Part shown: one piece after another, positions 8,478-15,183 of the stretch
Layout: each line of letters opens with the position of its first letter
Numbering within the stretch: the first letter of the stretch is position 1
Source of the DNA: Luteibacter jiangsuensis
GTDB lineage: Bacteria > Pseudomonadota > Gammaproteobacteria > Xanthomonadales > Rhodanobacteraceae
Direction: 5' to 3'
Assembly (NCBI RefSeq): GCF_011742555.1
Contig: NZ_JAAQQR010000002.1
Coordinates: 1 to 64,000, forward strand
DNA: 64,000 nucleotides
Made by a program: the position numbers and the translations under genes
Notes under the pieces: generated by a model
What the model was told of the DNA's origin: nothing
The model's input: only the letters and a program-made list of their open reading frames with translations
The model's database searches: none

Positions 8478-8807
8478 TCAGATCGACATGTTCATGATTT
8501 CTTTGTAGGCATCGACCATCTTGTTGCGCACTTCGGTCATGGCGCGAAACGAGAGGTCGGCCTTCTGTCCCTGGATCATCACCTGGGCGAGATCGATGCC
8601 CGGGTCGCCTCGCTCGAAAGCCGCCGACATGCTCGCCGCCTTCGCCTGGGTCTGCGCCACGCCCTCGATCGACTGCTTCAGAAGATCGCCGAAGGCGCCC
8701 TTCTCCGCCGGAGCCGCCTCGCCCACGCCACGCAGCGCGGGCATCTCGGTCTGCGCGCTGATGCGGCGCATCTGGAGCAGGAGGCTGTTGACGTCGATCG
8801 TGGTCAT
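8478..8807 (-). CDS. fliE: Flagellar hook-basal body protein FliE
   Basis: 109 aa from ATG 8807; a longer frame to 8867 would run through the promoter, so the short start is chosen. The C-terminal half carries the conserved FliE pattern VRNKMVDAYKEIMNM. FliE joins the MS ring to the rod. It heads the fliEFGHIJK operon behind a sigma-54 promoter at 8847-8862, with a 36-nt gap to fliF. Confidence 0.95.
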   Translation of the reverse strand: MTTIDVNSLLLQMRRISAQTEMPALRGVGEAAPAEKGAFGDLLKQSIEGVAQTQAKAASMSAAFERGDPGIDLAQVMIQGQKADLSFRAMTEVRNKMVDAYKEIMNMSI

Positions 8808-8846
8808 GACGGTTTTCCAACGCGTTATCGGGTTTGCGACACCCGA

Positions 8847-8862
8847 TGCACGTCCTGTGCCA
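8847..8862 (-). promoter_or_regulatory. Sigma-54 promoter of fliEFGHIJK
   Basis: The minus strand reads TGGCAC-AGGAC-GTGCA. It has GG-N10-GC spacing and one departure from TTGCA. The predicted start is near 8837, some 30 nt before fliE. It lies just past the fleQ stop codon at 8877, so fleQ and fliE need not be co-transcribed. Confidence 0.75.
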
Positions 8863-8876
8863 ACCAACGACGGCTG

Positions 8877-10295
8877 TCAGCCGGCCTGCGCGGTCTCGGA
8901 CAAGCCGTACTTGCGGAGCTTTTCCACCAACGTGGTGCGCTGGACACGAAGCAGCTTGGCAGCGTGCGCGACCACACCGTTTGCCGAGTTCAGCGCCTGG
9001 CGAATCAGGCCGATTTCGATGCCGGCCAGGTGGTCCTTGAGGTCCAGACCGCCCTGCGGCAGCACGGAAGGATCGCCGTCGGCGACATAGCCGAACGATT
9101 CGGTGACTTCCGGCTCGGCTTCCATCATGGCGATGAGCGCGGCACCGGACACCTCTTCCACCGGCAGCGCACCGCGGTACTTCTCGGGCAGGTCGGCCGC
9201 ACGCACCTCGCCGTGCGGCATGAGGATGGCCATGCGCTCGACCAGGTTGGACAACTCGCGGACGTTGCCGGGCCAGCCGTGGCGGCACAGCGCACCCATC
9301 GCGCTGGGCGAGAAACGGACCGGGGAAAGGCCGCGCTGCACGAGACGCTGATTGAACTCGCTGATGAGCGCCGGCAGGTCTTCCAGGCGCTGGCGCAGCG
9401 GGGGCATCTCCAGCGGGAACACACTGAGACGGTAGAAGAGGTCTTCGCGGAAGCTGCCGCGCTCGATGGCGCCCTCGAGGTCGCGATGGGTGGCGGCGAT
9501 GATGCGCACGTCGCAGCGCTGCGGGCGATTCCCGCCCACGCGCTCGAACACGCGCTCCTGCAGTACGCGAAGCAGCTTCACCTGCATGGGCAGGCTCATG
9601 TCGCCGATTTCGTCGAGGAAGAGCGTGCCACCCTCGGCCATCTCGAAGCGGCCCTTGCGGGTGCTGATGGCGCCGGTGAATGCACCTTTCTCGTGGCCGA
9701 ACAGTTCGCTTTCGAGCAGCTCGGCGGGAATGGCGCCGCAATTGATCGCCACGAACGGCTTGTCGCGGCGCGGGGAGCAATCGTGGATGGTCCGGGCCAC
9801 CAGTTCCTTGCCGCTGCCGGATTCGCCGAGCACCAGCACGCTGGAATCGAAAGGCGCCACCTGGCGGATCAGCGCGTTCACGCGCTGCATGGGGCCGGAC
9901 TGGCCCACGAAGCGGCGGCTGGCCTGCACCGGCTCCATGCGCGACTGCAAGGCGCGAAGGGCCTCGGAGAGGCGCTCGTAGCGCAGCGGCATGTCGATCA
10001 GTTCGACGCTGCCGCTACGGGCGTCGTCGGAAACAAGCAGGGTAGCCAGCGGGGAATCCGAGGCAACCAGCATCGGAAGGTTCCGGCCCTGGCGGCCCAC
10101 GGCGGCGAGATAGCCCTCCAGTTCGTTCTCGTCTTCGGCCGTACCGACGTACACGCCGCGCCAGCCCTCGTTCGCTTCAGCCGCCTGCATGCGGCTGGCG
10201 AGCACCGGCCGGTAACCCAGGAAAGCCAGGGCGGAGACGACGCTCTCGGTGCGTGCTGCATCGGATTCGACGACGAGAAACTGGGAAGACTTCAC
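8877..10295 (-). CDS. fleQ: Sigma-54-dependent flagellar master activator FleQ (FlrA)
   Basis: 472 aa. An atypical receiver-like FleQ domain (1-115) lacks the usual phospho-acceptor pattern. The AAA+ domain has Walker A GESGSGKE (157-164), the sigma-54 contact loop GAFTGA (204-209) and Walker B GGTLFLDEIGD (222-232). A Fis-type helix-turn-helix closes the protein. It should open the sigma-54 promoters of the flg and fli operons in this window. In Pseudomonas FleQ a LFRS segment before the AAA+ domain stacks with c-di-GMP; the aligned residues here are ASRR, so ligand response may differ. It stands alone, with 289 nt upstream containing a GTCAC/GTGAC dyad cluster. Confidence 0.93.
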   Translation of the reverse strand: MKSSQFLVVESDAARTESVVSALAFLGYRPVLASRMQAAEANEGWRGVYVGTAEDENELEGYLAAVGRQGRNLPMLVASDSPLATLLVSDDARSGSVELIDMPLRYERLSEALRALQSRMEPVQASRRFVGQSGPMQRVNALIRQVAPFDSSVLVLGESGSGKELVARTIHDCSPRRDKPFVAINCGAIPAELLESELFGHEKGAFTGAISTRKGRFEMAEGGTLFLDEIGDMSLPMQVKLLRVLQERVFERVGGNRPQRCDVRIIAATHRDLEGAIERGSFREDLFYRLSVFPLEMPPLRQRLEDLPALISEFNQRLVQRGLSPVRFSPSAMGALCRHGWPGNVRELSNLVERMAILMPHGEVRAADLPEKYRGALPVEEVSGAALIAMMEAEPEVTESFGYVADGDPSVLPQGGLDLKDHLAGIEIGLIRQALNSANGVVAHAAKLLRVQRTTLVEKLRKYGLSETAQAG

Positions 10296-10512
10296 CGGGG
10301 GATACCTCGCTTTTGCGTTGGATCGAAGGGATCAGGCGGGCTCCGTGCTGGAATCCCGTCGGCTTCGTTGCAAGGTATCAATCAAGGAGCGTGCCAACGC
10401 CGGAATTCCGACGCACGCCAACGGAAATTGACGTGGTGGCGCGGCGTTCACATAGGTACGACAAGAGACCGTCGGGGGTCGTTGCCTTCCGGCAGGGTGT
10501 GGGCTCCGCCCG

Positions 10513-10588
10513 TTCGTGACGACTCACGTCACGAATGTGACGCGGGACGCCACGCGACGTTCTTACGTCACGTGACGTAAAAGGTCAC
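10513..10588. promoter_or_regulatory. Cluster of GTCAC/GTGAC dyads upstream of fleQ, including an 18-bp perfect palindrome
   Basis: Six GTGAC or GTCAC pentamers fall within 76 bp. TTCGTGAC (10513-10520) is inverted as GTCACGAA (10528-10535). CGTCAC-GAAT-GTGACG spans 10527-10542. TTACGTCACGTGACGTAA (10563-10580) is a perfect palindrome. The cluster sits 220-290 nt before fleQ and immediately after the PilZ gene stop at 10585. It could be a multi-site operator for a dimeric regulator of fleQ; which regulator is unknown. The remaining 10296-10512 shows no clear gene. Confidence 0.5.
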
Positions 10589-11166
10589 ATGCCTTCCGAG
10601 CCGCCGTCGGCGGGGCGCGCCTGGGCGCGGGCCTCCGCCACCAGGCGCCGGTGCTGGCGGAAGACGAGGCGTTCGATACCGTCGCGAACGGCTTCGGACA
10701 GCCCTTCGAAGCCAATGAATCCACGGCCGTCGCTGGGCCCGGCAAGGCGGACACCGGGTAATTCGAGCGGCAGTGCCCGACAGGCGTCGAAGTGAAGCCG
10801 CAGCATGACGGGCTGGCCCACGGGCGGCAGATCGGCCCAGGGCAGCACGGCGCCCACGGCGTTGAAGCGCACGGAAACCCGCGGCGGCAGGGCCGACTGC
10901 GGCAGCAGCAGCCGGTTGACGATCTCCATGAGTACGTTGAGCTTGGCGTCGAGGCGCGCCACCTCCTGGGACAGCTGGCCGTCGTCCTCATTGTTTTCGG
11001 CCCGGCGGTCCATCAGCGCCGACACGGCGACCAGGACACTCGCATTGCGGTCGTTGACGAGCCCGAGGGCGGCCGCATCGGGACGGGGCGCCGCCTCGCA
11101 CGTGGCGTGAAAGGCCGCGTCCCAGGTCACGCGCTCGGAAAATGCCTGCCAGCCTTCGTCACCCAT
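10585..11166 (-). CDS. PilZ-like protein of the flagellar cluster
   Basis: 193 aa from ATG 11166, preceded by GGGGGCAGGG; a TTG 15 nt upstream is in frame but less likely. An N-terminal helical part (about 1-95) contains a long predicted helix (EVARLDAKLNVLMEIVNRLL). The C-terminal beta domain has PPRVSVRFNAVGAVLPW, a degenerate version of the PilZ RxxxR and (D/N)xSxxG signature, so c-di-GMP binding is doubtful. A PilZ protein at this position, downstream of fliS and fliT, fits xanthomonad-type clusters. It may resemble their non-canonical oligomeric PilZ proteins. A brake or export role is only inference. Confidence 0.7.
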   Translation of the reverse strand: MGDEGWQAFSERVTWDAAFHATCEAAPRPDAAALGLVNDRNASVLVAVSALMDRRAENNEDDGQLSQEVARLDAKLNVLMEIVNRLLLPQSALPPRVSVRFNAVGAVLPWADLPPVGQPVMLRLHFDACRALPLELPGVRLAGPSDGRGFIGFEGLSEAVRDGIERLVFRQHRRLVAEARAQARPADGGSEGM

Positions 11167-11196
11167 GCGCCCTGCCCCCAAGCAGAAGGTTGTCGC

Positions 11197-11490
11197 TCAG
11201 AACGAACTATACGCGGCCACCGCTCGGCGGACCCGGCGGGAAGCGTCCCACGCCACGGCGGCTTCGTCCCGCGCCGCGGACACCAGGTCCTTGATGAGTC
11301 CGTCGAGCAGCATGATGGACTTCAGCGACTCCAGCGTTTCCGGGGCCGGCCGCATCGTACCGCGGCGGAGGACCGGTTCGCGCTCGGCCTCCAGCGCGGT
11401 CAGGTCGTCCCAGCGGCCTTCGCTGGCGGCGGCATGCATCGACTCGGTCAGATCGAGCACACGGTCGAGGTCGCACCAGGTGTCGGTCAT
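11197..11490 (-). CDS. fliT: FliT-like small flagellar chaperone
   Basis: 97 aa, all-helical, starting 4 nt inside the fliS stop (ATGA). Position after fliD-fliS and its size suggest FliT, which chaperones the cap protein FliD. Features are the LDLTESMHAAASEGRWDDLT and LEAEREPVLRR patterns typical of FliT-type bundles. Sequence divergence is high, so the symbol is provisional. Confidence 0.7.
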   Translation of the reverse strand: MTDTWCDLDRVLDLTESMHAAASEGRWDDLTALEAEREPVLRRGTMRPAPETLESLKSIMLLDGLIKDLVSAARDEAAVAWDASRRVRRAVAAYSSF

Positions 11491-11903
11491 GCGCCGGCTC
11501 CGGCGACTTGCCGCGCCTCGACGGGAATGGCGACCCAGCTGTCGCGGATCTGGCCGAGCAGCCGGCCTACCTCCTCGAGTGCTTCGCTGTCGTTGTGCAG
11601 GTTGGCGTGAAGGAGGCGACGGTTGATGTAGTCATACAGGCCCTCAAGGCGGGCGACCAGCGACGTGCCGACCTCGGGATTCAGCGCCGCCTGCAGGGCC
11701 CCGACGATCTCGATGGCCTTGGAGATTGCTTCGCCCTTCCCCGCCACGTTACCGGTGGCAATGCAGCCGCGCGCGAAGCGCATCCGTTCCAGCGCACCGT
11801 CCATCAACATGGTGATGAGGCCGTGGGGATCGGCGGTTTCGACGCCGCCCTGCGTGCGGACCTGCTGGTAGGCGCCTGCGCCTTGGGAATATCCGAGTGC
11901 CAT
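11487..11903 (-). CDS. fliS: Flagellin-specific chaperone FliS
   Basis: 138 aa. It begins with YSQGAGAYQQV and contains DPHGLITMLMDGALERMR and LEGLYDYINRRLLHAN, the conserved FliS helices that wrap the flagellin C-terminus. It prevents premature polymerisation of FliC in the cytoplasm. It is cotranscribed with fliD, with a 24-nt gap. Confidence 0.96.
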   Translation of the reverse strand: MALGYSQGAGAYQQVRTQGGVETADPHGLITMLMDGALERMRFARGCIATGNVAGKGEAISKAIEIVGALQAALNPEVGTSLVARLEGLYDYINRRLLHANLHNDSEALEEVGRLLGQIRDSWVAIPVEARQVAGAGA

Positions 11904-11927
11904 GGGTATCTTTTCCTGGAGCTGCCG

Positions 11928-13310
11928 TTACTTGCTGGCCGTGAGCGCGTCGAACTGCTGCTGGAGATAGCTGCTGGTGCCGGCAAGCTTGGTCATCATC
12001 GCGTCGAGCGCCGTGTACTGCTTGGTGAGGCGGTCGGTGTAATCCTGCATCTGCTTGTCGAGGTTGTCCGCCTGGTCCTGCAGGTCCTTCGTCTTCTGGT
12101 TCAGGTTGTTCGTGCGCTGGGTGAGGATGCCGGTGGTGGACGTCCAGCCGGTGATCAGCTTGTCCAGCTTCGGCGCGATGCCGTTGTCGCCGCTGAGTAG
12201 GTTCTGGGTTTCCCTCGGATTGTCCGCCAGGGCCTTGTTGAGCTTGGTGGTGTCCAGCTTCAGCGTGCCATCGACCTGGAAGGCGACGCCCAGGTCGCTG
12301 AGCGAGGTGGGACCGCTGGCGTTGCCGGTGAACTGTGAGCCGATGAGGGTCGAGACCTGGCTCTTGATCGAGTTGACCGTGGCATCGCCGATCAGCGCGC
12401 CCACCTGCTGGTTGGTGGCGTCGTACTTGGTCAGCTGCTGGTAGGTCGAGACGAAGGCGTTGTACGAGGTCACCAGGGCGCCGAGCGCGGTGGAGACGGC
12501 GCTGGTGTCATTGGTGATGGTGAAGGTTGTCGGGGTGACACTGCCGTCGGTGTTCTTGGGGGTAACCTTGGAGAGCGTCAGGGTCACACCGTCGATCGCC
12601 TTCGTGACGACGTTGGTGGGGCTGCTCGCAGCGAGCCCGTCGATCGTGAACAGGGCGTCCTGTGCCTTGACGGTCGGCGTATCCGTGGCCGGATCGAAAT
12701 CCAGTTGGGAAAGCCCCCCGTCGCCGCCGCTGGTGACGACCTTGAAGGCGTTGTCCTTGCCGGTGACCGAGGAGGTGAGCACCAGATGCGCGCCGTCGGT
12801 GCCGGTGACGATGCTGGCGGTGACGCCGGGATTGTCCTTGGATTTGTTGATGATGTCGCGGATGTTTTCCAGCGAGTTCGCGCCGTCCGCGATGTCCACG
12901 CTCATCGACTTGTCGCCAATGGAGATGGTGAGGTTACCGGTGCCGAGCGCGGCCTTGCTGTCGACGAAGGCACCGGAGGTCGTCTTCTGCGAGGTGGCCA
13001 GCTGGTTGACGACGATGTTGTAGACGTTGGGCTGTGCGGTGCTGTCGGCGGCGGCGGTAAAGACCGACGAATCGCCCACGGAGACCTTTGTGGTCGTGAA
13101 CGCCGTGCCGTCGGTGAGGGCCTTGATCGCGCTCTGCAGACTCGTCAGGGACGAGGTGAAATTGCCGACCGCGGAAATCTGGGTGGAATTGGTCTGCTTG
13201 TCGGCAGCTATCTTCGCGTCCGGCGCGCTGCGCTTGTTGGCGACGAGGTTCTTGACGATCGACGCGACGTCGATGGAACTGCTGCCGAGGTTGACGGGGT
13301 TCGTGGCCAT
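11928..13310 (-). CDS. fliD: Flagellar filament cap protein FliD
   Basis: 460 aa, a common FliD length. The N-terminal D0 pattern SSSIDVASIVKNLVANKRSA and a C-terminal coiled coil (about 400-450; NLNQKTKDLQDQADNLDKQM) bracket a Thr/Ser/Gly-rich exposed region, as in cap proteins. It is exported and forms the pentameric cap that folds flagellin at the filament tip. It is transcribed from a sigma-54 promoter at 13395-13410, separate from fliC. Confidence 0.95.
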   Translation of the reverse strand: MATNPVNLGSSSIDVASIVKNLVANKRSAPDAKIAADKQTNSTQISAVGNFTSSLTSLQSAIKALTDGTAFTTTKVSVGDSSVFTAAADSTAQPNVYNIVVNQLATSQKTTSGAFVDSKAALGTGNLTISIGDKSMSVDIADGANSLENIRDIINKSKDNPGVTASIVTGTDGAHLVLTSSVTGKDNAFKVVTSGGDGGLSQLDFDPATDTPTVKAQDALFTIDGLAASSPTNVVTKAIDGVTLTLSKVTPKNTDGSVTPTTFTITNDTSAVSTALGALVTSYNAFVSTYQQLTKYDATNQQVGALIGDATVNSIKSQVSTLIGSQFTGNASGPTSLSDLGVAFQVDGTLKLDTTKLNKALADNPRETQNLLSGDNGIAPKLDKLITGWTSTTGILTQRTNNLNQKTKDLQDQADNLDKQMQDYTDRLTKQYTALDAMMTKLAGTSSYLQQQFDALTASK

Positions 13311-13350
13311 GAAGCTCTCCTTGAAGACGCCTCACTGCCTGGGCGCCAAT

Positions 13351-13391
13351 TTGTCGACGGCTGGCGCCCTTGCGAACGCCAGCCGTGACAA
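13351..13391 (-). terminator. Long stem-loop between fliC and fliD
   Basis: ACGGCTGGCG (13357-13366) pairs perfectly with CGCCAGCCGT (13377-13386). TTGTC/GACAA extend the stem past one bulged base. There is no U-run. It can end fliC transcripts that pass the first hairpin, and it overlaps the predicted fliD start site near 13384. Confidence 0.45.
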
Positions 13392-13394
13392 CTA

Positions 13395-13410
13395 AGCAAT
13401 TACCCTGCCA
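13395..13410 (-). promoter_or_regulatory. Sigma-54 promoter of fliD-fliS-fliT-PilZ
   Basis: The minus strand reads TGGCAG-GGTAA-TTGCT, with correct GG-N10-GC spacing and one mismatch in the -24 box. The start is predicted near 13384, 74 nt before fliD. The promoter sits between the two hairpins that follow fliC. Confidence 0.7.
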
Positions 13411-13411
13411 A

Positions 13412-13431
13412 GGCCCGGGAAGCCCCGGGCC
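13412..13431 (-). terminator. GC-rich hairpin directly after fliC
   Basis: GGCCCGGG (13412-13419) and CCCGGGCC (13424-13431) form a perfect 8-bp stem with a 4-nt loop, 16 nt past the fliC stop. No U-tract follows, so it may be a weak terminator or a 3' stabiliser of the abundant fliC mRNA. Confidence 0.55.
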
Positions 13432-13447
13432 CGGCGGTCTTACCTTG

Positions 13448-14782
13448 TTACTGGAGCAGCTTCTGGACGATCTGCTGGCTCTGGTTCGCCTGGGCGAGCA
13501 CCGAGACGCCGGCCTGCTGCAGGATCTGGGCCGAGGACATGTTGGCCGTTTCCTGGGCGAAATCCGCGTCCGTGATGGCCGAACGCGAGGCCGTCAGGTT
13601 CTGCGAAATGTTCTGCAGGTTGGAGATCGTGGACTCGAAGCGGTTCTGCACGGCGCCGAGGTCCGAACGGAGGTCGGAGATCGACTGCAGGGCGGCGTCG
13701 ACGCGGTTGATCGTGTCGTTGGCGCCGTCGACCGTCTTGATGCTCGAGGTGGCCAGGGTGTCCGTGACATTCACGGCGTCGGTGGCGGCAAATCCGAGGT
13801 TGGTCGCCTCGGCACCCGACACGGCGATGGTCTTGGCCGAGGCGATGTTCAGCTTGCCATCGGTACCGACGTAGGCGGTGATGCCTTCGCTGGAGTGGGA
13901 GTTCACGGCGTCGGCAACGTCCTGGGCGGTCTTGAAGTTGCCCGTGATGTCGAACGAGGTACCGCCACCCACCGAGATGGTCAGGTCGCCGGCGCCAAGC
14001 GTCTTGCCCACCGAGTTGTCGGTCACGTCGATCGACGTCGCCGTCGTCGTATTGTTGGCCACCGTGAAGTCGCTACCCAGCTGCGCCTTCAGGAAGTTGA
14101 CGGCATCCGCCTGGGTAGCGCCCGTATAAGTGCCCCAGTCGACGCTCTTGCTGCCGTACGTGACCACACCCTTGGCGGACGCATTGGCCGCGGTCCAGTC
14201 GGTAGCCACAGCTTCGGTGGTAGTCGTACCGAGCTTACCGGTCAGGTCAACCGAATCCGTCGCCAGCTGGCCGATCTGGTTCGCCTTCACACCCTTGTCG
14301 AGACCGACGGTGATGACTTCACCGACGTTCGCGCCGACCTGGAAGCTGAGCTCCTTGGCCGAACCGTCGAGCACCTTCATGCCGTTGAAGTTGGTCTGCG
14401 TGGCGATGCGGGTGACTTCCGACAGACGCTGCTGCACTTCGGCGTCCAGAGCGGCGCGGTCGCTGGCGGAGTTCGACGCGTTGGTCGACTGCACGGCCAG
14501 TTCGCGGATGCGCTGCAGGTTGTTCGTGACTTCGTCCAGCGCCGACTCGGTGGTCTGCGACAGCGAGATACCGTCGTTGGCGTTGCGGACAGCCTGGGTC
14601 AGGCCGTTGATCTGGGTGGTGAAGCGGGTCGAAATGGCGAGGCCGGCGGCGTCGTCCTTCGCGCTGTTGATGCGGTTACCCGACGACAGACGCTCGATCG
14701 CGGACGACAGCTTCGTCTGCGAGGTGCTCAGGTTACGCTGAGCATTCAGCGACATGATGTTGGTGTTGATGGTCAGAGCCAT
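13448..14782 (-). CDS. fliC: Flagellin FliC
   Basis: 444 aa. The N-terminal D0/D1 domain has INTNIMSLNAQRNL and RLSSGNRINSAKDDAAGLAI. The C-terminal D1/D0 has SRSAITDADFAQETANMS and ends QQIVQKLLQ. The middle (about 180-330) is the variable, surface-exposed domain. It is the single flagellin gene in this window. The ribosome site AAAGGAT precedes ATG by 9 nt. Transcription is from a sigma-28 promoter about 200 nt upstream, leaving a long leader. Confidence 0.99.
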   Translation of the reverse strand: MALTINTNIMSLNAQRNLSTSQTKLSSAIERLSSGNRINSAKDDAAGLAISTRFTTQINGLTQAVRNANDGISLSQTTESALDEVTNNLQRIRELAVQSTNASNSASDRAALDAEVQQRLSEVTRIATQTNFNGMKVLDGSAKELSFQVGANVGEVITVGLDKGVKANQIGQLATDSVDLTGKLGTTTTEAVATDWTAANASAKGVVTYGSKSVDWGTYTGATQADAVNFLKAQLGSDFTVANNTTTATSIDVTDNSVGKTLGAGDLTISVGGGTSFDITGNFKTAQDVADAVNSHSSEGITAYVGTDGKLNIASAKTIAVSGAEATNLGFAATDAVNVTDTLATSSIKTVDGANDTINRVDAALQSISDLRSDLGAVQNRFESTISNLQNISQNLTASRSAITDADFAQETANMSSAQILQQAGVSVLAQANQSQQIVQKLLQ

Positions 14783-14972
14783 GGGATTTTGATCCTTTGT
14801 AAGCGGAACCGAATTGCCGGAAGTTGTGCGGCGTTGTCCGGCGGGGTTCCGTTAGGGAAGCCTTCCGCCTCGGAGAGGTTTACGGCACGCCGGGGAGGAA
14901 CTTGAGGACTTTTTGTACCTGTCAACAACTTTCTTGATCAGGGCCGAAGGCATGCCGCCTCATGGCTCTGTC
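14783..14972 (-). promoter_or_regulatory. Long 5' leader of fliC with CsrA/RsmA-like GGA sites
   Basis: About 190 nt separate the sigma-28 start region from the fliC ATG. The Shine-Dalgarno lies in ACAAAGGATC, close to the CsrA consensus ACAAGGAU. Further GGA trinucleotides occur upstream in the leader (GCGGAAGG, ACGGAACC, CCGGACAA). Post-transcriptional control by a CsrA-family protein is inferred; no direct evidence is visible. No ORF is supported here. Confidence 0.4.
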
Positions 14973-14979
14973 GCGGAAG

Positions 14980-15006
14980 TTATCGGCCGCTTCCGGAGAG
15001 GATTTA
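14980..15006 (-). promoter_or_regulatory. Sigma-28 (FliA) promoter of fliC
   Basis: The minus strand reads TAAA-N15-GCCGATAA, an exact match to the FliA core consensus. The start would be near 14972. This makes fliC a late, FlgM-gated gene. Confidence 0.88.
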
Positions 15007-15080
15007 GGGCGAATTTCATGAGATGTCCCATCGAGACGCGAGGGTCGAACCCGACAGCGCGACCACCTTGTCCGGACCGC

Positions 15081-15106
15081 AAGAAAAAGGCGGCCTTGAG
15101 GCCGCC
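15081..15106 (-). terminator. Rho-independent terminator of the flgB-flgL operon
   Basis: GGCGGCC and GGCCGCC (15089-15095, 15100-15106) form a 7-bp stem with a 4-nt loop, followed on the minus strand by TTTTTCTT. It lies 78 nt past the flgL stop and upstream of the fliC promoter. Confidence 0.9.
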
Positions 15107-15132
15107 GTGAAGCTGATCTATCGCAAGCACCC

Positions 15133-15156
15133 CATCGCCGCTGAAGCGGCTCCCAC
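15133..15156. repeat. Single REP hairpin
   Basis: CATCGCCGCTGAAGCGGCTC followed by CCAC: one REP of the window's family in the inverse orientation, without a partner. It lies between the flgL stop and its terminator. Confidence 0.8.
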
Positions 15157-15183
15157 AGATGCCTCTCTAGCTACCTCTGCGTG

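Noticed and set aside
10381-10400. Sigma-54-like site upstream of fleQ (TGGCAC-GCTCC-TTGAT, minus strand)
   Set aside because: The -12 GC dinucleotide, nearly invariant, is GA here; it is also about 90 nt from the start and a master activator is usually not sigma-54 dependent.
6336-10580. Very long plus-strand open frame (about 1400 codons) antisense to fliG, fliF, fliE and fleQ
   Set aside because: It is a high-GC shadow frame of well-identified minus-strand genes; it has Arg/His-rich composition and no recognisable domains.
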